From positions 325,220 to 389,219 of the forward strand of contig FREY01000003.1 in assembly GCA_900143635.1 (NCBI GenBank): DNA of 64,000 nucleotides, written 5' to 3'. Shown piece by piece: positions 46,796 to 54,664 of this stretch. Source of the stretch: Rhodobacteraceae bacterium Alg231-04. Lineage in GTDB: Bacteria; Pseudomonadota; Alphaproteobacteria; Rhodobacterales; Rhodobacteraceae. Position numbers and translations under genes: made by a program. Each line of letters starts with the position of its first letter. The first letter of the stretch is position 1. Below the pieces are notes generated by a model that saw only the letters and a program-made list of their open reading frames with translations, had not been told where the DNA came from and searched no databases.

Positions 46796-47518
46796 ATGTG
46801 CTGGAGCGTAGAAGCCTCTGTAGCGGTGGCCGTTTTCGGCACCGCCGCGACAGGGGTAGCCAAGGCCAGGGGCCAGCCTTTTGCGATCTGGGGAACGCTA
46901 GGGTATTTCACATTCATGGAACTGCTGCAGGTCGCCGGCTACCAGGTGGTGGACGACTGCGGAACAGCCTCCAATTCAAGCGTGACACTCTTGTCTTACC
47001 TGCACATTGTATTCCAGCCCATCCTTATCAATGCATTTGCCATGGAACTGGTGCCGGAAGCTGTGAGGCTGCGGGTCCGAAAGTGGGTTTTTAGCCTGTC
47101 CGCCGCATCGGCCTGCGTCATGCTTGCCCAGCTGATCCAGTGGCCTGCACTCGGGGAATGCACCGCCGGATCGCCGTTATGCGCCGGGAATTTATGCACG
47201 GTGTCGGGCAATTGGCATATCGCCTGGAACATCCCCTACAACGCGCTGATGGTGCCGCTTGATCGATCTTTGGGGGTGCAATCGGGTTTCCCGACCTACA
47301 TGGCGGCGGTGTTCCTGCTGCCACTGGTCTACGGAGCCTGGCGGTTTGTGCTTCTGCACATGTTTACGGGACCGATGCTGGCATGGGCACTGACCAGCAA
47401 TCCGAATGAAATGCCGGCCGTTTGGTGCTTGTTTTCAATCGTGATCCTATGCATCGGGCTGAGCACCAGACTGCGCAGATCGGTGTCAGCAAAGCGATGG
47501 TGGGGTGTGACGGTCTGA
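46796..47518 (+). CDS. DUF5765 family integral membrane protein
   Basis: The product has 240 residues and about seven membrane segments. It starts MCWSVEASVAVAVFGTAATG and continues with LGYFTFMELLQVAGYQVVDD, SYLHIVFQPILINAFAMELV and CTVSGNWHIAWNIPYN, the signature order of DUF5765. The function is unknown. The ATG at 46796 fits the family start MCWS; earlier in-frame starts add a polar tail. No strong ribosome site is seen. Confidence 0.82.
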   Translation: MCWSVEASVAVAVFGTAATGVAKARGQPFAIWGTLGYFTFMELLQVAGYQVVDDCGTASNSSVTLLSYLHIVFQPILINAFAMELVPEAVRLRVRKWVFSLSAASACVMLAQLIQWPALGECTAGSPLCAGNLCTVSGNWHIAWNIPYNALMVPLDRSLGVQSGFPTYMAAVFLLPLVYGAWRFVLLHMFTGPMLAWALTSNPNEMPAVWCLFSIVILCIGLSTRLRRSVSAKRWWGVTV

Positions 47519-47660
47519 CTCTGCGGTCCCGTGTCAAAATGCATTCTGCGAACCTCAGAACTGCCCCAATACTCAGAACATGGTTCCATTGCATCAACGA
47601 TAAAGAGATGCACTTGCCGTCAACAGTACAATCCCCGGAAGCCTCTTGGGGCTGGCACAA

Positions 47661-47674
47661 TTGATTCACGTCAA
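47661..47674. promoter_or_regulatory. FNR/FixK-type box for the 47.7-49.6 kb operon
   Basis: TTGATTCACGTCAA, a near-perfect dyad. Its centre, 47667.5, predicts a start near 47709, 39 bp before the first ATG at 47748. Confidence 0.78.
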
Positions 47675-47747
47675 TGGCTTGGGGCGCAACCTGCCTAGAC
47701 TTCCGTCACATCTACCTTTCAGAGGCTGCTGCACGGGGGGCGATCAG

Positions 47748-48269
47748 ATGGAAACCAATGCTTTGCCGAAGATGGATATGTCCCAAAACCTGACCGGCTG
47801 CTGTCCCAGGTTCAATCCCGAAGGATGGGATGGGCGCCATTTACGGTTTAGGGACAAACCCTTCGTCCAGGCGGCAACCCGCAGCTTGCTGCATATCCCG
47901 CTGAACATGGGCAAGGTGTTTGCCCAGGTGCAAGAGCACATAGAAGACGCAGGTGCGCAGGATCCCGAAGGGTATTTGGTACTCAGCCGCGATCTTTCGT
48001 CAACGGCCGCAGAACATCTCTTCGCAGTGACAGGTGACGTTGCCGGGGAGGAAATGACGGTGCTCAGCGGTGAATTCATAACCCGTGTTTTTGAAGGGCC
48101 CTACCGTAAGGCTAAAGACTGGGTTCACGAGATGGAAACCGCAGCCGAAGCCGATGGGAAGACGGCGGGGAGAATCTATATGTTTTATACCACCTGCCCG
48201 CGTTGCGCCCGGGCTTACGGCAAGAACTACGTCATCGGCGTCGCCGAGGTCGCAGCAGCCGTTGAATGA
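47748..48269 (+). CDS. Conserved protein with C-terminal CxxC, GyrI-like layout
   Basis: The product has 173 residues: NLTGCCPRFNPEGWDGR, KPFVQAATRSLLHIPLNMGK, EMTVLSGEFITRVFEGPYRK and FYTTCPRCARAYGKNYV. I recall homologs annotated as 'hydrolase' or hypothetical, and the middle looks like a GyrI-type ligand domain, but neither is proven. The CC and CxxC pairs could bind a metal or be redox active. First gene of a three-gene unit ending in a sugar kinase, under a strong FNR-type box. Confidence 0.65.
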   Translation: METNALPKMDMSQNLTGCCPRFNPEGWDGRHLRFRDKPFVQAATRSLLHIPLNMGKVFAQVQEHIEDAGAQDPEGYLVLSRDLSSTAAEHLFAVTGDVAGEEMTVLSGEFITRVFEGPYRKAKDWVHEMETAAEADGKTAGRIYMFYTTCPRCARAYGKNYVIGVAEVAAAVE

Positions 48270-48286
48270 TTGGGGAGGCCCGAACG

Positions 48287-48658
48287 ATGAAAGATGTGGA
48301 ACTGGATATCCTGATACAGAAACTGGAAACCAGCAGCGATCTGACCATTGCGGATTTCGACGGCGCTGTCCGGGCACTGGCATATCTTCTGCCGGGATCT
48401 GTACAGGAAGATGACTCCGCGCCGCAGCGTATCAGCACGGCCGACGGTGCTGTGCTTGTCGCCGCCAATGCCTATCCGGATTGGGCTGTGCATATCCAAG
48501 GCAGCGCCAATGCCAAAAACGGTCACTGGCAATGCACGCTCCGTGAAAATGACAGCCTCGACAATGATGCCGCACTGGGATCGGGAGCATCGCCCGTGCT
48601 GGCTCAGGCGATCATCGCCGCCGTTCTGCGCTTGTCGATAATCCTGAAGAAGGATTGA
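48287..48658 (+). CDS. Small protein of unknown function
   Basis: The product has 123 residues from the ATG at 48287, behind GGGGAGG at 48274. There is an N-terminal helix (VELDILIQKLETSSDLTIADF), a middle with DWAVHIQGSANAKNGHWQCT and a hydrophobic C-terminal helix (LAQAIIAAVLRLSIILKK). I do not recognise a family. Size and place between the CxxC protein and the kinase suggest a dedicated accessory protein. Confidence 0.6.
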   Translation: MKDVELDILIQKLETSSDLTIADFDGAVRALAYLLPGSVQEDDSAPQRISTADGAVLVAANAYPDWAVHIQGSANAKNGHWQCTLRENDSLDNDAALGSGASPVLAQAIIAAVLRLSIILKKD

Positions 48659-48687
48659 GGCCAAGGATCAATGAAGAGAATTGACCG

Positions 48688-49647
48688 ATGACCAGCTCAA
48701 AGCCCGGCATCCTGACAATAACGCTCAATCCGGCAGTGGACTTGGCCACCTCAGTGGACCGGGTGACAGCCGGGCCAAAGCTCTACTGTGGTGTGCCGCG
48801 CGTCGACCCCGGCGGCGGCGGCGTGAATGCAGCCCGTGCGATCCGCAAGCTCGGCGGCGAGGTCACGGCGCTGGTTGCGGTCGGTGGCGCCATGGGTGAG
48901 CAGCTGCTGCAGCTGCTGGCTTCTGAAGATGTGCTGACGCTGGCGGTCCACGTGGACGGCGAAACCCGGCAGAGCTTTGCGGTGACCGATGAAACCACGG
49001 GCAAGCAGTTCCGCTTCAGCGTACCCGGAGAATCCATGGACAGCACCGATGGCGCCCGGCTGCTGAGTGCAATCGCGCAGGCGCCGCCGCGGGAGGGCTA
49101 TGTGGTGCTGAGTGGCGGCGTCACGCCCGGTCTGGGTGACGATTTCCCTCAGCAGGTTCTGAATGCCATTGCGCCGCGCACGGACAAGCTGGTTGTGGAC
49201 ACGTCCAAGACGGCACTGGCTCATCTTCTGAACTTGCCCGGCAAGCCAATGCATATGCTGCGGCTCGACCAACGCGAAGCGGAACAAGCGGCGGGTCAGG
49301 AGCTGGCCACTGTTGAGGAAAGCTTGGGTTTTGCCCAAGGTCTGATTGCGCGCGGCGTGGCGCATATCGTGGCCGGTGGACGCGGCGCGGAAGGGTCGGT
49401 TCTGGCGACACCGGACCAGCGGTTCTTCTGCCGAACCCCGCATGTTGAGGTGCAAAGCAAAATCGGCGCAGGGGATGCCTTTACCGGGGCGCTGACGCTG
49501 GCCATGTCCCGCGGCGAACCGCTGGATCAGGCCCTGCGCTGGGGCGTTGCCGCAGCAAGCGCCACGGTCGGAACCGAAGGCACCGCGCTGTTTGAAAGCA
49601 GCCAGGTGGAGGCTCTGCTGCCGCAGTGTGAAGTCCAGAGCCTTTAG
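48688..49647 (+). CDS. pfkB: PfkB-family hexose/fructose-phosphate kinase
   Basis: The product has 319 residues: ITLNPAVDLATSVDRV, DPGGGGVNAARAIRKLGG (substrate motif) and the catalytic GAGDAFTGALTLAMSRGEP with the base Asp. It is closest to the 1-phosphofructokinase / Pfk-2 branch, making fructose 1,6-bisphosphate. The ATP-forming flux is glycolytic, which is interesting beside PEP synthase on the opposite strand. The 3' ends of the two genes overlap by four bases. Confidence 0.9.
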   Translation: MTSSKPGILTITLNPAVDLATSVDRVTAGPKLYCGVPRVDPGGGGVNAARAIRKLGGEVTALVAVGGAMGEQLLQLLASEDVLTLAVHVDGETRQSFAVTDETTGKQFRFSVPGESMDSTDGARLLSAIAQAPPREGYVVLSGGVTPGLGDDFPQQVLNAIAPRTDKLVVDTSKTALAHLLNLPGKPMHMLRLDQREAEQAAGQELATVEESLGFAQGLIARGVAHIVAGGRGAEGSVLATPDQRFFCRTPHVEVQSKIGAGDAFTGALTLAMSRGEPLDQALRWGVAAASATVGTEGTALFESSQVEALLPQCEVQSL

Positions 49648-52022
49648 ACGTTTTCCGCCTTGGCGGCATTGCGCAGCACTTGCACGAAACTGTCCGGAGT
49701 GACCGAGATACTGTCAATGCCGAACGCCACCAGCCGACGGGCGTAATCCGGGTTGTTGCTGGGGGCCTGGCCGCAGAAACCGACCTTCGATCCCACCTTA
49801 TGCGCCTCACGGATGACCGTTTCGATCATCCATAGCACTGCCGGGTCATCCTCTCGGAACAGCTCTGCCAGTTCGCCAGAATCCCGGTCGATGCCCAGCG
49901 TCAGCTGCGTCAGGTCGTTTGAGCCGATAGAGAACCCGTCAAACCGTTCGGCAAATTCCGCCGCGCGCAGGACATTGGAGGGGATTTCACACATGACGTA
50001 GACCTCCAGCCCGTCCCGACCACGTTTCAGCCCGTGCTCTTCCATCACCGACAGCACGCGGTCGGCCTCCTCCGGGGTGCGGCAGAAGGGGATCATTACG
50101 ATCACATTCTTAAACCCCATCTTCCCACGCAGCCGGGCAATCGCCTGACACTCCAGCGCGAAACCATCGCGGTATTCGTCCGCGTAATACCGCGAGGCAC
50201 CCCGGAAGCCGATCATCGGGTTTTCCTCGGCAGGCTCGAAACCGCGCCCGCCCAGGAGGTCGGCGTATTCATTGGTCTTGAAATCGCTCATCCGGATGAT
50301 CACCGGCTTAGGGTGGCAGAAGGCCGCAATCCGTGACAGGCCGCGGGCAAGGCGGTCGACGAAATACTCGGTTTTCTGACTGTAGCCTGCGGTCAGATCC
50401 TCGATCGCGGCGCGGGTGTCCGGATCCTGGACCCGATCGAAGCGGGCCAGCGCCATCGGATGGACGCGCACCACATTGCTGATCACGAATTCCATCCGCG
50501 CCAGCCCGACCCCATCCAACGGAAGCCGCCACCAGCGCAACGCAGCGCCGGGATTGGCGAGGTTGAGCATGACCTGGGTTTTCGGCCGGGGCAGATCCGC
50601 AAGGGAGACTTCGGTGGCGGTTATGTGTGACAGCCCCTCGGTCACGACCCCCTGTTCTCCGCCTGCACAGGAGACCGTGACATCCTGTTGATCATGCAGC
50701 ATCTCGGTGGCATTGCCGCAGCCGACGATGGCAGGCAGGCCCAGCTCACGGCTGATGATGGCCGCGTGCGAGGTCCGGCCGCCGTGGTCTGTGACTATGG
50801 CGGCAGCTCGCTTCATAACCGGCACCCAGTCGGGATCGGTGGTGCCGGTCACCAGCACAGAGCCATCCTCGAAGCGGCCGATGTCATCGGCACTTTCGAT
50901 GATCGACACGCGGCCCGCAACAGCGCCGCTGCCGACGCTCAGCCCGGTCAGCAGCTTTCGGCCCGGGTTCATCACTGAATAGGACTTGAGGGTGCCGATA
51001 CCGGTGCGCGACTGTACGGTTTCCGGGCGGGCTTGGACGATATAGATCCTGCCGGTTTCCCCGTCTCGGGCCCATTCCATGTCCATCGGGCAGCCATAAT
51101 GATCTTCTATCACCTTGGCCTGCCGGGCGAGCGTGAGGATTTCCTCGTCGCTGAGGACGTATTGCGCCCGCTCGGCCTTGGAGGTGGGCACATTGCGCGG
51201 GCTGCCGTCGCGGTCCAGGATCATCTTTATAGCCTTGGCACCCAGCCGCTTTTCCAGGATCGGGGTAAGGCCGGGGGTATCGAGAAAGGGTTTGAAGACC
51301 TGGTATTCGTCCGGGTCCACGGCGCCTTGCACCACGTTCTCGCCCAGACCCCAGGCCGCGTTGATCAGGATGGCATCGGGAAATCCGGATTCCGTGTCGA
51401 TCGAGAACATCACCCCGGCGCCGCCTGTATCGGCCCGCACCATTTGCTGCACCCCGACCGACAGCGCTACCTGCATATGGTCGAAACCGTGGATCTGACG
51501 GTATGAGATGGCCCGGTTGGTGAACAGCGATGCATAGCACTTCCGGCAGGCGTCAAGCAGCGCCTGCCCACCGCTGACGTTTAGGAAAGTCTCCTGCTGG
51601 CCGGCAAAGCTGGCCTCCGGCAGGTCCTCGGCAGTGGCGCTGGAGCGCACCGCCACGGGCACATCTGGCTGTCCAGCCGCCTGGCAGAGACTGCGGTAAT
51701 GAGCAAGGATCGCTTGCCCGGTCCCCTGTGGCCAGTCTCCGTCCAGGATCATCGAACGGATCGCCTTGCCCGCTTTCTCCAGCGTGGTCCGTCCTTTGGC
51801 CAGGGCGTCCAGTTCGCGGGCAATCCGTGCCTCCAGCTTATTGGCGGTCAGGTACTTGCGGTAGGCCCCGGCGCTCGTGGCAAACCCCGGCGGCACCTGA
51901 ATGCCCTTGGCGCCAAGCGCCCTGATCATCTCTCCCAGAGATGCGTTCTTACCGCCGACAAGCCTGGTGTCAGTGCGTTTCACCTTGCTCAAGCTGATGA
52001 CGGGAGGGGAGGCATGGGCCAT
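49644..52022 (-). CDS. ppsA: Phosphoenolpyruvate synthase
   Basis: The product has 792 residues in the order ATP-grasp (VGGKNASLGEMIRALG, SSATAEDLPEASFAGQQETF), swivelling His domain (catalytic His in GGRTSHAAIISRELG) and PEP/pyruvate barrel (GSNDLTQLTLGIDRD, ending GFCGQAPSNNPDYARRL). It converts pyruvate plus ATP to PEP plus AMP and phosphate, or runs in reverse. The ATG at 52022 follows GGAGACC, with an FNR-type box at the right distance. It yields AMP, as do the acetate-CoA ligase and PRPP synthetase of this island. Confidence 0.94.
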   Translation of the reverse strand: MAHASPPVISLSKVKRTDTRLVGGKNASLGEMIRALGAKGIQVPPGFATSAGAYRKYLTANKLEARIARELDALAKGRTTLEKAGKAIRSMILDGDWPQGTGQAILAHYRSLCQAAGQPDVPVAVRSSATAEDLPEASFAGQQETFLNVSGGQALLDACRKCYASLFTNRAISYRQIHGFDHMQVALSVGVQQMVRADTGGAGVMFSIDTESGFPDAILINAAWGLGENVVQGAVDPDEYQVFKPFLDTPGLTPILEKRLGAKAIKMILDRDGSPRNVPTSKAERAQYVLSDEEILTLARQAKVIEDHYGCPMDMEWARDGETGRIYIVQARPETVQSRTGIGTLKSYSVMNPGRKLLTGLSVGSGAVAGRVSIIESADDIGRFEDGSVLVTGTTDPDWVPVMKRAAAIVTDHGGRTSHAAIISRELGLPAIVGCGNATEMLHDQQDVTVSCAGGEQGVVTEGLSHITATEVSLADLPRPKTQVMLNLANPGAALRWWRLPLDGVGLARMEFVISNVVRVHPMALARFDRVQDPDTRAAIEDLTAGYSQKTEYFVDRLARGLSRIAAFCHPKPVIIRMSDFKTNEYADLLGGRGFEPAEENPMIGFRGASRYYADEYRDGFALECQAIARLRGKMGFKNVIVMIPFCRTPEEADRVLSVMEEHGLKRGRDGLEVYVMCEIPSNVLRAAEFAERFDGFSIGSNDLTQLTLGIDRDSGELAELFREDDPAVLWMIETVIREAHKVGSKVGFCGQAPSNNPDYARRLVAFGIDSISVTPDSFVQVLRNAAKAENV

Positions 52023-52080
52023 GTTGGGTCTCCGGTCCTGAAGGGATGGATCCATAATGGCATGCACCGGGGCCAGGTTA

Positions 52081-52094
52081 TTGATACAGATCAG
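52081..52094. promoter_or_regulatory. FNR/FixK-type box for ppsA
   Basis: TTGATACAGATCAG on the plus strand, CTGATCTGTATCAA in the direction of ppsA. Its centre, 52087.5, predicts a start near 52046, 24 bp before the ATG. Confidence 0.6.
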
Positions 52095-52139
52095 CCGACC
52101 TGCGCGTGGCCGCAGCTGCAACCTCCGGGCGGTCCTGCA

Positions 52140-52544
52140 CTATTCAGCCTGCACTGACTTCAGGAAGGCAATGAGATTTGCCAGCGGCAGACTGGTCATC
52201 ATTGGCTGGCCGTTTGGCAAGGCCAGCGCGATGTGCTGATCGGACTCCAGCGCAGGACCAAATATTGGCATTTCGCCGCCATGAGCGAGCAGCGGCCATC
52301 GGCCGTCAATCTGCCGTGCCGCAGCCTCAGTAGGAAACTCGGCGCCGTTCCTTGTCGCAAGCGTGGTGAGGTCCGGTGTCTCTATGGCAAGCATTTCCGC
52401 CATTGGCCCGTTCCCCTTGGCATTGATGCCATGGCACTGGCTGCAATAGGTCCGGTAAAGCTCCCGCCCGTCCTGCAGATCCAGGTTCTGCGCCTCGGCG
52501 GTGGTAGCGGCAGCAAAAATCAAGAATATTCCGCGTATGATCAC
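52140..52544 (-). CDS. Periplasmic class I cytochrome c
   Basis: The product has 134 residues with a signal peptide (IIRGIFLIFAAATTAEA). The haem site is CSQCH in YRTYCSQCHGINAKGNGP, with a likely Met ligand in GGEMPIFGPAL and a C-terminal helix LANLIAFLKSVQAE. It is an electron carrier of unknown partner. It lies upstream of ppsA on the same strand, but ppsA has its own box. No box is evident before the cytochrome. Confidence 0.88.
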   Translation of the reverse strand: MIIRGIFLIFAAATTAEAQNLDLQDGRELYRTYCSQCHGINAKGNGPMAEMLAIETPDLTTLATRNGAEFPTEAAARQIDGRWPLLAHGGEMPIFGPALESDQHIALALPNGQPMMTSLPLANLIAFLKSVQAE

Positions 52545-53061
52545 GATTATCAGCCTCCTCTTCTGAAACCTCGGCTAAGTATAGTATATAGGTCGCTGCC
52601 GGAGCGCGGCTTGCCGCTTGCCACAAACAGCGGTACTGCGGCGCTGTTTTAAGGCTGCCGTGGTGGACTTCTCAGGGCGCTGGCTGCGTCTGAAAAAGGC
52701 GGCTCTGTCTTGTGAAAATCACATTGACTGGCACCCGGTTTCGCACCTGGTTTCGCACTTGCAGCCAAAGGCAGGTTCGGCAGGTTCGGCAGGTTAAACG
52801 CAGAGGCGAAAAAATGACGCGAACGTCTGCAATGGGTCGATCGCGCCCCCGGCTACGGCCCCCTCACCACACTTTGCAGAGGTCAATCCCTGCTCTGTTC
52901 CGCCATAGCAGATCTGCTTGCTGAAGGACGGGCCGCCTCATCCAACACCAGTTCTTTTGTACCCGGCCCTATTGCTCTGAAGCAGGCTCGGTCTTCCAAA
53001 ACTCTGGCAACTTCCTCTTGTGGTCGACATAGGTAGCCGACCACTTGCGCCTCCGCAGATA
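52545..53061. other. Gap without a recognisable gene
   Basis: It contains short repeats: AGGTTCGGC-type units near 52770-52795 and a twofold GGTTTCGCAC near 52738-52758. I see no tRNA, box or domain-bearing frame. It marks the change from the stress island to housekeeping genes and could be a scar of insertion. Confidence 0.5.
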
Positions 53062-53979
53062 TCAGCCGGCCGCTGTCACGGCCAACTCGGCCATCTTCAG
53101 CACCGCCTCGCGGGTCGCGGCGACTGCGATGAACCGGCCGTTGTGGCAGAACTTGGCGCCCTTGACGCCCGAGGCGGCTTCCAGCGCAGCATCGGTCAGC
53201 CCGGCCCAGGCTTCTGGCAGGTCAGCGCGGCTCTCGAAGGTGTCGCCGCTCTTGCGGATTGTGGTCAGCGCCCAGTCGTCTCCGCGCGGGTGGACGACAA
53301 ACAGCATGTGATCCGCGCCGACCTTCTCGACTGCTGAACGGAAAGGCATGCCCATGGGCAGCTCCAGAATTGGCGATGCCCCTGCGGCCTCGATGGCCGC
53401 TGTCACCATGGCCTCGGCCCGGCGCTTGGCGGCTTTGCCATTGATCGAGGCCTCGATAAAGGCGCGGGCGACCGGCAGAGCTGCCGCAAACGCCTGATCA
53501 TCCGCGTCATCGCCACGGCTGTCAAAAACCGGCTTCAGGGTCTCCAGCAGCACCGGCAAGGTCAGACCCGCCAGCGGGCCCGCCACGGAGGGGTTCATCG
53601 CGCCGTTATCCATCAGGTCGATCGGCAGTACGAAGCCCTTGTCAAAGCCGTGGTGGATGTAATCCAGATCCGCCTCGGGCACCGCCATGGCGCGCAGGTA
53701 GTCATGGCCGTAATGCTTCCAGATCAGCCCGAAGGAGCTGTAGGGCTGTTCGTCCTCGCGCAGCGGGTTGGGACGCTGGTGGTGGTCAAAGATCTGCGCC
53801 GCCGCATCATAATCGCGGCCCACGTCATAGATGATCTTGCCCTCTCCCGGTGCGGTCATCGCGGCGTCACGAGTGCGGACGAGCACGGCCTCGGGGAACA
53901 GACGGGTCAGGATGACCGAGGACAGGAGCTCATCCGCGTGAAAGCCGCCGGAATGGGTGACGAGGTGGGTGATGGTCAT
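53062..53979 (-). CDS. MYG1 family protein (DHH-like phosphohydrolase/exonuclease)
   Basis: The product has 305 residues: ITHLVTHSGGFHADELLSSV, IIYDVGRDYDAAAQIFDHHQR and ILELPMGMPFRSAVEKVGAD, the MYG1 (UPF0160) signature with DHH-type metal residues (GGFHADE, FDHHQ). Eukaryotic MYG1 is a 3'-5' RNA exonuclease; the bacterial role is less known. The ATG at 53979 begins the family-typical start; upstream lies a terminator. Confidence 0.88.
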   Translation of the reverse strand: MTITHLVTHSGGFHADELLSSVILTRLFPEAVLVRTRDAAMTAPGEGKIIYDVGRDYDAAAQIFDHHQRPNPLREDEQPYSSFGLIWKHYGHDYLRAMAVPEADLDYIHHGFDKGFVLPIDLMDNGAMNPSVAGPLAGLTLPVLLETLKPVFDSRGDDADDQAFAAALPVARAFIEASINGKAAKRRAEAMVTAAIEAAGASPILELPMGMPFRSAVEKVGADHMLFVVHPRGDDWALTTIRKSGDTFESRADLPEAWAGLTDAALEAASGVKGAKFCHNGRFIAVAATREAVLKMAELAVTAAG

Positions 53980-54004
53980 GGGGTTCGCTCCGCGGGAGGG
54001 GCTC

Positions 54005-54035
54005 AAAAATAAAAGCGGCGGCCGGTACGGCCGCC
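54005..54035 (-). terminator. Rho-independent terminator (minus strand)
   Basis: On the minus strand an 8-bp GC stem, GGCGGCCG with CGGCCGCC around a 3-base loop (54017-54035), is followed by TTTTATTTTT. It would end transcripts from the complex I subunit gene before MYG1. Confidence 0.8.
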
Positions 54036-54188
54036 ATCTATGTGGGTGTGTGCCTTGATTTCCAGCCAAGGTCAGCGGGATTCAAGATTTGGGCGAGATC
54101 AGCAGTCCACCACAAGATGTAGCGAAATTTCGGGCGTCGCCACATTTTGATCCGGATTTCGCACTAACTTGATCCGGATTAACACAAA

Positions 54189-54500
54189 TTAGTGCGTCCA
54201 AGGTCCCTTGCGGTTGGTCGCGAAATTTTCGCCATAACCGCCTGCGCGGATGTTGGCTTTGCGAGCTTTGGGCTCTACCACCTGCGCGTCAATGCCATGC
54301 ATCTCGGCGTATTCCACGGCTTCTTCCTTGGAGGTGAACCGCAGTTTCACCTGCGCCTGGGTGTCCGAAGACGAGGTCCAGCCCATCAGCGGGTCAACTT
54401 CGCGAGCCGAGGCAGGCGCATATTCCAGCACCCATTTGCGCGTCTTGGCCATGCCCGAGGTCATGGCGTTTTTGGCTGGCTTGTAGATCCGGGCCTGCAT
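54189..54500 (-). CDS. NADH dehydrogenase accessory subunit, NDUFS4-like (ETC complex I)
   Basis: The product has 103 residues: [40 protein letters not shown] and [20 protein letters not shown], ending in [14 protein letters not shown]. This is the ETC_C1_NDUFS4 family, a supernumerary complex I subunit that alphaproteobacteria share with mitochondria. The ATG at 54500 matches the family start. Single gene with its own terminator. Confidence 0.9.
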   Translation of the reverse strand: MQARIYKPAKNAMTSGMAKTRKWVLEYAPASAREVDPLMGWTSSSDTQAQVKLRFTSKEEAVEYAEMHGIDAQVVEPKARKANIRAGGYGENFATNRKGPWTH

Positions 54501-54664
54501 GCCGAGTCTCCTGCTGTCTGAGTTGACACTTATATGCGCAAAAACCGCCGCTGCGGCAAGGGGACAAAAGCGCGCCATTCAAAGGGGTTTGCCCATCTGT
54601 CACGAATCCGCTTGAACAAGAACAAAAAGCGATCAAAATCGCAGCCAAGAACGGAGAGACGCCG

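Noticed and set aside
52545-53061. tRNA or small RNA in the gap
   Set aside because: I found no cloverleaf, CCA end or stable hairpin with T-run.
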